Origin: Dinoroseobacter sp034111085
Lineage (GTDB): Bacteria; Pseudomonadota; Alphaproteobacteria; Rhodobacterales; Rhodobacteraceae
DNA: 64,000 bases
NCBI GenBank assembly: GCA_034111085.1
Contig: JAWUXZ010000052.1
Location: forward strand, 18,860 to 82,859
Direction: 5' to 3'
A program made the translations under genes and the position numbers. Positions 9,304-17,102 of the stretch are shown here, piece after piece; the first letter of the stretch is position 1, and each line of letters starts with the position of its first letter. Below the pieces are notes generated by a model. That model searched no databases. It saw nothing but the letters and a program-made list of their open reading frames with translations, and had not been told where the DNA came from.

Positions 9304-9332
9304 TTTGCAAACTTTATCATGGAGTTTGCAAA
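9304..9332. promoter_or_regulatory. paired TTTGCAAA palindromes before pccR (probable PccR operator)
   Basis: Two perfect TTTGCAAA palindromes lie at 9304-9311 and 9325-9332, centres 21 bases apart, about two helical turns. They fall in the 59-base gap between the pccR start and the end of the MFS gene, 18-46 bases before the pccR ATG. RamB and PccR are known to bind motifs built on this core. The position overlapping the likely pccR transcript start suggests autorepression, which is inference. Confidence 0.75.
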
Positions 9333-9345
9333 GCCTGCGCGCAAC

Positions 9346-10554
9346 CTACTGCGTGGCCAATTGCTGGTCGCGCCGGATCACAAACAGGATCGATACGATC
9401 GATAGGACCGAGCTGATCAGCATGATGATTTGCAGCGGATAGGGGCCTGAACCGGGCACCAGCAGTGCCGAGGCGAGCGATGAAAATGCAGCTCCGCCGC
9501 CGATCATGATTGCTGAGCCTAGACCGCTTGCTGTGCCTGCCAGATGCGGTCGCACCGATAGCAGTCCTGCATTTGCATTGGGCAATCCGATTCCGTTGCC
9601 GAGGCCCACAAAGGTCACGAACGCAAAGAAACCCGCCGGATGGGTGAAGCCCGACACATACAAGATTGGGGGGAAGATCAGGCCGATAGTGCACAAGATG
9701 CAGCCGATCAAGATCATACGGTTGATGCCCAGTTTGACCGAATAGCGCCCGGCGATGAAGTTGCCGATGCCGTAGCCGACCGCAGGCGCGCCAAAGAAGA
9801 AGCCGAGCATGGTGGGCGACAGGCCGAAAACCTCGGTTCCGACGAAGGGCGCGCCACCAAGGAACGCGAAAAATGCGCCGGAAAGGAAGGCTGCACAGGC
9901 GCTATAGCCCCAGAAGCGGCGGGAGGTCAGCAACTCAGGGTATTGCTTGAACTGCTCGCGGAAGGTGGAGGCGGTGTTCTGCGCTGTCTCGCCCATATCA
10001 GACCAGATCAGCCACAAAAGGGCGATACCGCAGAGCAGCATCAACAAGAATGACGCGCGCCAATCGAACGCTGTTTCAAGCGCGCCGCCCAGCACCGGCG
10101 CCAACATTGGAACCAGCGACATGCCCATGGTCACGTAGCCGATCATAGACGCGGCTTGTTCGGGCCCAACCATATCGCGCACCGCGGCGCGGCTAATAAC
10201 GAAGCCCGCAGCTACGACGGCTTGGCACATGCGAAAGAACAAAAACACCTCGATGCTGGGCGCCAGCAGGCAGCCAACGGTGGCGACAAGAAACAGTGAG
10301 GTGGTCCATAAAAGGATCACGCGGCGCCCGTAACGGTCTGAGATCGGGCCGATGAAGACCTGTAAAATAGCCGTGGTCAGCAGATAGAGCGAGACCGAAA
10401 GCTGCACGATGCGGTAATCGGTGTCGAAATAGATCGCCATGCCGGGCAGGGACGGCAGGAAGATATTGAGGCTCAAGGCGCCAAGGCCAGCAATGAAGAC
10501 CAGCGTGGTGACGTGAGGCGGGGACGTGCGGTCGAGGTATTTTATGGGGGTCAT
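9346..10554 (-). CDS. Bcr/CflA-family MFS drug exporter
   Basis: The 402-residue protein has 12 predicted membrane helices. The MFS signature GPISDRYGRR between helices 2 and 3 and the motif LSLNIFLPSLPGM in helix 1 match the Bcr/CflA (DHA1) subfamily of proton-driven exporters. It sits between pccR and pccB and is divergent from pccB. The 217-base region it shares with pccB holds PccR-type sites, so control by propionyl-CoA status is possible. The substrate is unknown. Confidence 0.9.
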   Translation of the reverse strand: MTPIKYLDRTSPPHVTTLVFIAGLGALSLNIFLPSLPGMAIYFDTDYRIVQLSVSLYLLTTAILQVFIGPISDRYGRRVILLWTTSLFLVATVGCLLAPSIEVFLFFRMCQAVVAAGFVISRAAVRDMVGPEQAASMIGYVTMGMSLVPMLAPVLGGALETAFDWRASFLLMLLCGIALLWLIWSDMGETAQNTASTFREQFKQYPELLTSRRFWGYSACAAFLSGAFFAFLGGAPFVGTEVFGLSPTMLGFFFGAPAVGYGIGNFIAGRYSVKLGINRMILIGCILCTIGLIFPPILYVSGFTHPAGFFAFVTFVGLGNGIGLPNANAGLLSVRPHLAGTASGLGSAIMIGGGAAFSSLASALLVPGSGPYPLQIIMLISSVLSIVSILFVIRRDQQLATQ

Positions 10555-10636
10555 TGTTTTGACCTACGCCTCGGATCGGGCTGCGTCCATCGCAATTGCA
10601 ACGAATTGTTGTGAGGCGGGATGTGGGGTGTGAGGG

Positions 10637-10684
10637 TTTGCAAATTTGCATTTAGCGAGAGGACCATTTGCGGGACTTTGCAAA
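10637..10684. promoter_or_regulatory. TTTGCAAA operator cluster upstream of pccB
   Basis: TTTGCAAA occurs at 10637-10644 and 10677-10684, 40 bases apart centre to centre. The related ATTTGCAT overlaps the first copy (10644-10651), and a TTTGC half site lies at 10667-10671. The cluster lies about 90-135 bases before the pccB ATG and upstream of the best promoter candidate, a place suited to an activator. It is also the only intergenic region for the divergent MFS gene. Binding by PccR is inferred from the motif and from family knowledge. Confidence 0.75.
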
Positions 10685-10700
10685 TATGCGGAAACGTCCT

Positions 10701-10728
10701 TTGCCTTGTCCGGCGCGCGCGCTACAAG
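10701..10728 (+). promoter_or_regulatory. candidate pccB promoter
   Basis: TTGCCT (10701-10706) and TACAAG (10723-10728) are spaced by 16 bases and would give a leader of roughly 35-40 bases. The match to the sigma-70 consensus is modest, as expected for an activated promoter. It lies directly downstream of the TTTGCAAA cluster. Confidence 0.35.
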
Positions 10729-10771
10729 CAGTGAAAGCCGCCGGGGCCAGGGGGCGCAAGGGGACACGTAT

Positions 10772-12304
10772 ATGAACAACATTCTTCAGGAACTCGAAGA
10801 GCGCCGCAACGATGCGCGCCTTGGCGGTGGTCAAAAGCGGATCGACGCGCAGCACTCTAAGGGTAAATTAACTGCGCGCGAGCGGATTGACCTGCTGCTC
10901 GACGAAGGCAGTTTTGAAGAATACGACATGTTCGTCACCCACCGCTGCACCGATTTCGGCATGGAAGAGAACAAGCCGCGCGGCGACGGCGTGGTCACCG
11001 GATGGGGCACCGTCAACGGGCGGCTGATTTATGTGTTCGCGCAGGATTTCACGGTACTGGGCGGGTCGGTGTCGGAAACGCATGCCGCGAAAATCTGCAA
11101 GATCATGGATATGGCGATGCAGAACGGCGCGCCAGTGATCGGAATTAACGATTCTGGCGGCGCGCGCATTCAAGAAGGCGTCTCATCGCTGGCGGCTTAC
11201 GGCGAGGTATTCCAGCGCAACATCAAGGCCTCGGGCGTGGTCCCGCAGATCAGCCTGATTATGGGCCCTTGCGCGGGGGGCGCGGTTTATTCGCCTGCGA
11301 TGACTGACTTTATTTTCATGGTGCGGGATTCGTCCTACATGTTCGTCACCGGCCCGGACGTCGTGAAAACCGTCACCAACGAGCAGGTGACCGCCGAAGA
11401 GTTGGGCGGAGCAAGCACCCATACCAAGAAATCCAGCGTTGCCGATGGAGCGTATGTAAACGACGTGGTCATGATGGCCGAGACGCGCCGTCTGATCGAC
11501 TTCCTGCCGCTGTCAAACCGCGAAAAGCCCCCGGTGCGCCCGTTCTTTGATGACCCAAACCGGATTGAGCCAAGCCTTGATACCTTGGTGCCGGAAAACC
11601 CAAACGCGCCTTACGATATGAAGGAGCTGATCCTGAAGCTGGCCGATGAAGGCGACTTCTTCGAGATTCAGGAGGACTTCGCCAAGAATATCATCACCGG
11701 GTTTGTGCGGCTTGAAGGCTCAACCGTGGGTGTGGTTGCCAACCAGCCGATGGTGCTGGCGGGGTGTTTGGATATCGACAGCTCGCGCAAGGCCGCGCGG
11801 TTTGTGCGCTTCTGCGACGCGTTCGACATTCCGCTGCTGACGCTGGTCGACGTGCCGGGCTTCCTGCCGGGCGTGACCCAAGAATATGGCGGCGTCATCA
11901 AGCACGGCGCGAAGCTGCTGTTTGCCTACGGAGAGGCGACGGTGCCCAAGGTCACGGTCATCACCCGCAAGGCCTATGGCGGCGCGTATGTGGTGATGAG
12001 TTCCAAGCACCTGCAAGGCGATATTAACTACGCTTGGCCAACCTCGGAGGTCGCCGTGATGGGCGCGAAGGGGGCGGTGGAGATCTTGTACCGCTCCGAG
12101 TTGGGCGATCCCGAAAAGGTCGCCGCGCGCGTGGATGATTACGACGAGCGGTTCGCGAACCCGTTTGTGGCGGCTGAGCGCGGGTTCATCGACGAGGTGA
12201 TCTTGCCGCGCTCAACAAGGCGTCGGGTCGCGCGTGCGTTTGCGGCGCTGCGCGGCAAGAAGGCAGAGATGCCTTGGAAGAAACACGATAATTTGCCGTT
12301 GTAG
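10772..12304 (+). CDS. pccB: propionyl-CoA carboxylase beta subunit
   Basis: The ATG at 10772 follows AAGGGGA and gives 510 residues, the usual PccB length. The longer frame starting at 10646 would read through the operator and is rejected. The protein carries the two crotonase-like carboxyltransferase halves: GGSVSETHAAKICKIMDMA and GGARIQEGVSSLAAYGE in the first, and DVPGFLPGVTQEYGGVIKHG and ITRKAYGGAYVVM in the second. With biotinylated PccA it converts propionyl-CoA to methylmalonyl-CoA in the cytoplasm. It is followed closely by the RidA gene, so the two are likely co-transcribed, under PccR control. Confidence 0.97.
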   Translation: MNNILQELEERRNDARLGGGQKRIDAQHSKGKLTARERIDLLLDEGSFEEYDMFVTHRCTDFGMEENKPRGDGVVTGWGTVNGRLIYVFAQDFTVLGGSVSETHAAKICKIMDMAMQNGAPVIGINDSGGARIQEGVSSLAAYGEVFQRNIKASGVVPQISLIMGPCAGGAVYSPAMTDFIFMVRDSSYMFVTGPDVVKTVTNEQVTAEELGGASTHTKKSSVADGAYVNDVVMMAETRRLIDFLPLSNREKPPVRPFFDDPNRIEPSLDTLVPENPNAPYDMKELILKLADEGDFFEIQEDFAKNIITGFVRLEGSTVGVVANQPMVLAGCLDIDSSRKAARFVRFCDAFDIPLLTLVDVPGFLPGVTQEYGGVIKHGAKLLFAYGEATVPKVTVITRKAYGGAYVVMSSKHLQGDINYAWPTSEVAVMGAKGAVEILYRSELGDPEKVAARVDDYDERFANPFVAAERGFIDEVILPRSTRRRVARAFAALRGKKAEMPWKKHDNLPL

Positions 12305-12318
12305 AGGGGGGTAGAGCA

Positions 12319-12708
12319 ATGCCTGACTTTCACCTCTTCTCTGACGGCCCGCGCCCGGTTGCTCCGTTTTCACATGCCGTAGAAGCCGACGGCTGGGTGA
12401 TCTTGACGGGGCAGATGCCGACGGACCCGAGTGCACCGGACGCTCCGCTGCCGGAAGGTGTGGAGGCGCAAACCACGCGGGTGATGCGGAACCTTGAGTT
12501 GATCTTGAACCGCATGGACCTCGACCTGAGCCATGTCCTGCAAATGCGCGCGTACCTGACGGAGTTTGAGCGTGACTACGCGGCCTTCAACGGCACCTAT
12601 CAGAGCTTTTTTCCCGAAGATCGCCGCCCCGCGCGCACCACGATTGGGGTGACGGCGCTGGCGGTCGGCGCGCTGGTCGAGATTGATTGCGTGGCCAAGC
12701 GGCCATGA
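12319..12708 (+). CDS. RidA (YjgF/YER057c/UK114) family protein
   Basis: The 129-residue protein has the RidA fold pattern: a Gly-Gln motif in ILTGQMP, then LSHVLQMRAYLTEFERDYAAFN, and the arginine-centred ending RRPARTTIGVTAL with LVEIDCVAK. The arginine of the PARTT motif is the residue that binds the carboxylate in enamine/imine deaminases. It starts 14 bases after pccB, which suggests co-expression. RidA proteins clear reactive 2-aminoacrylate-type enamines; a role next to propionyl-CoA carboxylase is not established. Confidence 0.9.
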   Translation: MPDFHLFSDGPRPVAPFSHAVEADGWVILTGQMPTDPSAPDAPLPEGVEAQTTRVMRNLELILNRMDLDLSHVLQMRAYLTEFERDYAAFNGTYQSFFPEDRRPARTTIGVTALAVGALVEIDCVAKRP

Positions 12709-13100
12709 GAAATCGCGGCTTTCATACCCTGCGTGAGGCGGGCACGGTGACGGTCACGCGCCGCCTTCCGCCGCGCTTTGATGTGGTGGCTGAGGCCTCG
12801 TTTCCGCCTGCACGTAGAGGTCGTCTGGCCCATCAAATCCGCCAAGATCTGTGGCGGGCTTTGCGCGGACAGCGCGGGTTTAGTCCGGTGGTTGAAGTGC
12901 GTGAGACAGCAAGCGGCGTGCACGTGCGTGCGGGCGGTCAGCTTGACGCGAAGGTCACTCAGCAGTTGAGTGCGCGCATCGGTGCGCTGCTGCACGATCC
13001 GGCGCATTCCAAGCGATGGATGCGAAATGCGCACCTTGATAGCGCAACCGAAACGCGACCCGACGCAAGACCATTGCGTCACAATGACACTGTGGACTAG
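12705..13100 (+). CDS. conserved hypothetical protein downstream of RidA
   Basis: The ATG at 12705 overlaps the RidA stop (ATGA), giving 131 residues. The protein is basic, arginine-rich and soluble, with no signal peptide, and reads as a small alpha/beta protein (residues 14-100). I do not recognise the family. Translational coupling makes it the third gene of the pccB operon, and a strong terminator follows it at 13197. Confidence 0.7.
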   Translation: MRNRGFHTLREAGTVTVTRRLPPRFDVVAEASFPPARRGRLAHQIRQDLWRALRGQRGFSPVVEVRETASGVHVRAGGQLDAKVTQQLSARIGALLHDPAHSKRWMRNAHLDSATETRPDARPLRHNDTVD

Positions 13101-13103
13101 AAG

Positions 13104-13628
13104 ATGATGACAGAGATTCGCACACGGCGCGACCGCAGGACCGAGGGAGGAGCACGCGATAATACGCGTGGCTTGGGGTGTGGTACGGCGCTGGTCACGG
13201 GTCCGGTTTCGACCGGACCCGTCGTTTTTTCAAAACTCAAAACTTGGACTGTGGCGGTGCTTGCGTCGCTTGTTTGGGCTGTGCCTGCGAGCGCCGATCT
13301 GGTGGTGCCAAGTGGGCAGCAGGTCAGCGTTCTGGATGTCTTGGTAGAGGACCAAGGCGGTCAACCGACGCTGGTGATCCGCCTGCTGACCCCGGACATT
13401 GCACGCGGCGGTGCGGCGCTGAATTATGACGCCGTCGAGGCGGATTTTGACGCGATTTGCGGCGCAGTGGGGCTTCCGGTACGCGCTTTGGCAGGTAGTA
13501 CTGCATCGCATATTATTGTCGTGATGATGGACCGCATGCTGCCGCGCGGCACACCTGATCCAGAAGCGACACAGTATATTTCGGAATTTCGCGTTGAGGA
13601 TGGACGCTGTATGTTGGAGTTTTTCTAA
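13104..13628 (+). CDS. small exported protein, DUF6497-like, start uncertain
   Basis: The frame spans 174 codons from an ATG at 13104, but the start is doubtful. The reliable part begins near 13245 with a signal-peptide-like stretch ending VPASA (before DLVVPSGQQ) and continues to a mature domain of about 115 residues with two cysteines (in DAICGAVGLP and GRCMLEFF). A perfect hairpin terminator at 13197-13230 lies inside the upstream part of this frame. Translation therefore probably starts downstream of it, perhaps at a GTG at 13251, although no good Shine-Dalgarno is visible. The family assignment is from memory of similar roseobacter proteins; function is unknown. Confidence 0.6.
   Translation: MMTEIRTRRDRRTEGGARDNTRGLGCGTALVTGPVSTGPVVFSKLKTWTVAVLASLVWAVPASADLVVPSGQQVSVLDVLVEDQGGQPTLVIRLLTPDIARGGAALNYDAVEADFDAICGAVGLPVRALAGSTASHIIVVMMDRMLPRGTPDPEATQYISEFRVEDGRCMLEFF
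13197..13230 (+). terminator. strong intrinsic terminator with UUCG loop
   Basis: An 11-base-pair perfect stem (ACGGGTCCGGT at 13197-13207 with ACCGGACCCGT at 13212-13222) is closed by a TTCG tetraloop and followed by CG and six T residues (13225-13230). It should end the pccB-RidA-12705 transcript. It also lies within the long upstream part of the next open frame, which argues against the most 5' start there. Confidence 0.9.
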
Positions 13629-13797
13629 TGCGGACGCTAGATGTTGCGGTCTGTGGGCAAATCAATAAATCGTTTATTTCCGTCATGTTATGCGGTACTC
13701 TTGATGTTGATCTCTCCAAGGAGATCTGTATCTCGTTAAGAAGCGCGTCGCGGGCCGTGTGCTCTAAGGCGCGCCGTCATTTAGGTAGGACTATAGC

Positions 13798-13944
13798 ATG
13801 TCGAACACCCTTAAACTCGTCGCAGCCCTCGGGCTTGTTGGCTTCCTGTCCGCTTGCGGCGGCTCTGTACCCACCGAAGAGGTCGTCTATGTCGATCCAG
13901 CTCCGGTGGCGGCACAGCCTCTGTTCACGGGCAAATACAACTAA
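13798..13944 (+). CDS. 48-residue lipoprotein
   Basis: The short frame encodes a lipoprotein signal (MSNTLKLVAALGLVGFLSACGG) with lipobox LSAC at residues 17-20. A 28-residue tail follows, with the motif VVYVDPAPV and the ending FTGKYN. AGGTAGGA precedes the start. A mature chain of fewer than 30 residues would be anchored to a membrane by its acylated cysteine. It resembles a small lipoprotein often seen beside pccA in roseobacters, but function is unknown. A hairpin at 13951-13974 follows. Confidence 0.75.
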   Translation: MSNTLKLVAALGLVGFLSACGGSVPTEEVVYVDPAPVAAQPLFTGKYN

Positions 13945-13950
13945 GCGCGC

Positions 13951-13974
13951 CGGGGCGCATTTCGGTGCGCCCCG
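13951..13974 (+). terminator. hairpin after the 48-residue lipoprotein gene
   Basis: CGGGGCGCA (13951-13959) and TGCGCCCCG (13966-13974) form a perfect 9-base-pair stem with a six-base loop starting seven bases after the stop codon. There is no T-run, so it may protect the short mRNA or act as a weak terminator. Confidence 0.5.
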
Positions 13975-14001
13975 TCCGTCCCACCCCGCAGCCGAGGGGG
14001 C

Positions 14002-14373
14002 GTGGACATGATCCCATATATGACAAAACACCGGGGCTTTCCGGGTCGTCTTGCCGGCACCGATTACCAATTTACCCTGCGCCGCGCGAACCCTAAGGGG
14101 GCAACGGCCTTGAGCACGCGTAAGCGTCACCCAGACCGCAAACCGGCGGACCGTCGCGCCGACGAGGGCTTTCTGGAGGCGCTTTTACACCAGTTTGGCG
14201 AGGAGCCGTTCGAGCGCGGTAACCTCGATGCGGGCCGCCTGTCATGGCTTTTGGGGACGGAAGTGCTGCCCGCTGAGGACCCGTTTGATCTGGAGAACTA
14301 TGAAGCGCTTCTGCGCATCGATTTCAAAGCCGCCCGGATCAACTACCCGCAGCTTTTTGCGGATGGGAGATAG
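14002..14373 (+). CDS. conserved hypothetical protein between pccB and pccA
   Basis: The protein has 123 residues, is charged and soluble, and shows no signal peptide. A GAGGGGG sequence precedes the ATG at 14002, with an alternative ATG at 14008. The N-terminal 50 residues are basic (RKRHPDRKPADRRADE) and the rest acidic to neutral. No family is recognised. Its place inside the pcc locus and intact frame suggest a resident gene. Confidence 0.65.
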   Translation: MDMIPYMTKHRGFPGRLAGTDYQFTLRRANPKGATALSTRKRHPDRKPADRRADEGFLEALLHQFGEEPFERGNLDAGRLSWLLGTEVLPAEDPFDLENYEALLRIDFKAARINYPQLFADGR

Positions 14374-14704
14374 GCATGATTTTGCCGGATGTCCCTCAGA
14401 TTTGGCAGGAATTGGCCCAAAGCGGGCAGGCCGGCACGCAGTGCTTTGCAAAGCCCCATGCCATCCCCAAGTTACCCATATCAGCGGGGCGTTTGCGAAG
14501 GTCTTTGTTTGATGAACGGGGCCACATCCGTTCCTTGGGATCTAGTTGCTTGTCTCCATCGCGGCGCATTGGGTCCCGTATGTCTTTGCGTGATCGCCAT
14601 CGGCAGTCGCCCGCCAATGTGATGACGCGGGCGGAGATTTGCCTTGATCCGAGCGCGCCGACATGGGCACGGTCTGCCCAGAGCAGTTCATCGGGAGAGC
14701 AAAC
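14374..14704. promoter_or_regulatory. 331-base non-coding region with a TTTGCAAA site
   Basis: No credible gene is seen here; the long open frame starting at 14376 has no family features and runs across the lipoprotein gene in another frame. A perfect TTTGCAAA palindrome lies at 14445-14452 and a near copy TTTGCGAA at 14492-14499. As this 8-mer otherwise appears only at the pccR and pccB promoters in the window, it is a candidate third PccR site acting on the lipoprotein-pccA side. Confidence 0.45.
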
Positions 14705-14911
14705 ATGCCATCGATCAAAATTCTTATCGCCGCCAGTAGTCTGGTCATCCTTGCCGGGTGCCAGATGTCAGCAGACGGCGAGCGCGCCGCAATCGGAGCG
14801 GGCGTTGGTGTCGTGGGTGCAGCAGTACTTAACGGCAACCTTCTTACCGGCGCGGCACTTGGTGCTGCGGCGGGTGCATTGTGCGACGACGCAGGCGTTT
14901 GTCGCCCGTAG
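14705..14911 (+). CDS. 68-residue glycine-rich lipoprotein
   Basis: The ATG at 14705 follows GGGAGAG. The lipobox LAGC ends at C19, followed by a short mature chain with an alanine/glycine-rich hydrophobic stretch (about residues 29-60, IGAGVGVVGAAVLNGNLL) resembling a glycine-zipper membrane segment. It ends with two cysteines in LCDDAGVC. It is probably an envelope lipoprotein of unknown role. It immediately precedes pccA. Confidence 0.75.
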   Translation: MPSIKILIAASSLVILAGCQMSADGERAAIGAGVGVVGAAVLNGNLLTGAALGAAAGALCDDAGVCRP

Positions 14912-14940
14912 CACCACTGGCCTAGCCAAACCTAAATCTC

Positions 14941-14972
14941 AGCATCGCACGGGGCCTTCCTCGCGCGATGCT
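14941..14972 (+). terminator. hairpin between lipoprotein gene and pccA
   Basis: AGCATCGC (14941-14948) pairs with GCGATGCT (14965-14972) across a 16-base loop, followed by only a short T run (TTT). It could be a weak terminator or mRNA-end structure for the upstream lipoprotein. Confidence 0.4.
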
Positions 14973-15045
14973 TTGTCGTGTCTGCCTGCCAGCGATCTGC
15001 GCTGCGCCGGGCATGTCTGCTCACTATCCCAAAGGACCGCCGCCC

Positions 15046-17046
15046 ATGTTTGAGAAAATCCTGATTGCCAACCGGGGCGAGATTGCCTGCCGCGTTATCA
15101 AGACTGCCCGTAAGATGGGGATCAAAACTGTCGCGGTCTATTCGGATGCGGACAAAAACGCCTTGCACGTGCAGATGGCCGACGAGGCGGTGCATATCGG
15201 CCCGCCCCCGGCCAATCAGTCGTATATCATTATCGACAAGATCATGGATGCGATCAAGCAAACCGGCGCACAGGCCGTGCATCCGGGCTACGGCTTTCTG
15301 TCCGAAAACCCCAAATTTGCAGAAGCCCTAGAGGCAGCTGGCGTTGCCTTCATCGGACCACCCGTGGGCGCGATCAAGGCGATGGGCGACAAGATCACCT
15401 CGAAGAAGCTGGCGGCTGAGGCAGGTGTCACGACCGTGCCGGGCTATATGGGCCTGATCGAGGATGCTGATGACGCGGTGAAGATCTCCAACCAGGTTGG
15501 CTATCCGGTGATGATCAAGGCCAGCGCCGGCGGTGGCGGCAAGGGCATGCGTGTTGCCTGGAACGATGCCGAGGCGCGCGAGGGTTTTCAGTCGTCCAAG
15601 AACGAGGCTGCCAGCAGCTTTGGCGACGATCGGATTTTCATCGAGAAATTCGTCACCCAACCACGCCATATCGAGATTCAGGTGTTGGCCGACAGTCACG
15701 GCAACACGATCTATCTCAACGAGCGTGAATGCTCTATTCAGCGCCGGAACCAGAAGGTGATTGAAGAAGCGCCTTCGCCTTTCCTCGACGCAGAAACCCG
15801 CAAAGCCATGGGCGAGCAGTCTTGCGCGCTCGCCGCAGCGGTGGATTATTCCAGTGCGGGCACGGTTGAGTTTATCGTCGACGGCGACAAGAACTTCTAC
15901 TTCCTAGAGATGAACACGCGCTTGCAGGTCGAACACCCTGTGACCGAACTGATCACTGGCATCGATCTGGTCGAGCAGATGATCCGCGTGGCCTACGGCG
16001 AGACGCTGTCGATCAAGCAAGAAGATGTGCCGATCAATGGCTGGGCGATGGAAAGCCGTATCTATGCGGAGGATCCTTATCGCAACTTCCTCCCGTCCAT
16101 TGGCCGTCTGGTGAAGTACCGCCCCCCTGCCGAGGAGGCGAGTGCGACGCATGCTGTGCGCAATGACACTGGCGTCTACGAGGGCGGCGAAATTTCAATG
16201 TATTACGACCCGATGATTGCCAAGCTGTGCACTTGGGCCCCCTCGCGCGTCGAGGCGATTGAAGAGATGCGACATGCGCTTGATGCGTTTGAGGTTGAAG
16301 GCATCGGCCACAACCTGCCGTTTCTGAGCGCTGTGATGGACCATGACCGCTTTATCTCGGGCAATATTACCACCGCGTTTATCGAAGAAGAATACCCCGA
16401 AGGGTTCGAGGGGGCGGTTTTGGACGACGGCGATCTGCGCAGGCTTGCGGCAAGTGCTGCGGCGATGTTCCGGGTTGCTGAAATTCGTCGCGCTCGCATT
16501 TCCGGCACCATGGGCAACCACGAGCGAATTGTGGGCACCGATTGGATCGTCGGGCTGCAAGGCGAAAACTACGGGGTCGGTATCGCGGCCGATGCGGCGG
16601 GCTCGACAGTGACGTTTGAGGATGGCACCAGCCACCGGGTCGTCAGCGACTGGACGCCGGGCGACAGCCTCGCGCGGTTCACGATTGATGGGGCTGGCTT
16701 TATCTTCAAGGTCGAGAAGATCACCGCCGGGTTCCGGCTGCGCACACGCGGGGCCGATCTGGCCGTAACCGTGCGCACGCCGCGTCAGGCCGAATTGGCC
16801 GCGTTGATGCCCGAGAAGCTGCCACCAGATACGTCCAAGCTGCTGCTTTGCCCGATGCCGGGTCTGCTGGTGAAAATCGATGTCGCCGAGGGAGAAGAGG
16901 TCCAAGAGGGCCAAGCGCTGTGCACCATCGAGGCGATGAAGATGGAGAACATCCTACGCGCCGAGCGCAAAGGCACGGTTGCCAAGATCAACGCCGGGGC
17001 CGGCGACAGCTTGGCCGTGGATGAAGTGATTATGGAGTTTGAATAG
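15046..17046 (+). CDS. pccA: propionyl-CoA carboxylase alpha subunit (biotin carboxylase/carrier)
   Basis: The ATG at 15046 follows AAAGGA and gives 666 residues; the longer frame from 14968 is not used. Domains in order: biotin carboxylase N-terminal (FEKILIANRGEIACRV), ATP-grasp with the GGGGKGM loop and the ERECSIQRRNQK motif, the biotin-carboxylase C-terminal domain, a PCC-specific linker domain, and the biotinyl domain with EAMKM, where K632 carries biotin. It carboxylates biotin using ATP and bicarbonate and passes the carboxyl group to PccB. It is separated from pccB by small lipoprotein genes, as in related bacteria. Confidence 0.97.
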   Translation: MFEKILIANRGEIACRVIKTARKMGIKTVAVYSDADKNALHVQMADEAVHIGPPPANQSYIIIDKIMDAIKQTGAQAVHPGYGFLSENPKFAEALEAAGVAFIGPPVGAIKAMGDKITSKKLAAEAGVTTVPGYMGLIEDADDAVKISNQVGYPVMIKASAGGGGKGMRVAWNDAEAREGFQSSKNEAASSFGDDRIFIEKFVTQPRHIEIQVLADSHGNTIYLNERECSIQRRNQKVIEEAPSPFLDAETRKAMGEQSCALAAAVDYSSAGTVEFIVDGDKNFYFLEMNTRLQVEHPVTELITGIDLVEQMIRVAYGETLSIKQEDVPINGWAMESRIYAEDPYRNFLPSIGRLVKYRPPAEEASATHAVRNDTGVYEGGEISMYYDPMIAKLCTWAPSRVEAIEEMRHALDAFEVEGIGHNLPFLSAVMDHDRFISGNITTAFIEEEYPEGFEGAVLDDGDLRRLAASAAAMFRVAEIRRARISGTMGNHERIVGTDWIVGLQGENYGVGIAADAAGSTVTFEDGTSHRVVSDWTPGDSLARFTIDGAGFIFKVEKITAGFRLRTRGADLAVTVRTPRQAELAALMPEKLPPDTSKLLLCPMPGLLVKIDVAEGEEVQEGQALCTIEAMKMENILRAERKGTVAKINAGAGDSLAVDEVIMEFE

Positions 17047-17102
17047 GGACTGAGGGGGCGCGAACCAATGGAGCGTTGCGTGGAATATCTAGGACGGGGT
17101 GG

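Noticed and set aside
10646..10771. N-terminal extension of PccB to 10646
   Set aside because: It would translate the TTTGCAAA operator and promoter region; the ATG at 10772 has a Shine-Dalgarno and gives the family length.
14376..15053. 225-codon open frame across the gap, the lipoprotein gene and the pccA start
   Set aside because: It has no family features, overlaps a better supported lipoprotein and pccA start in other frames, and has biased shadow composition.
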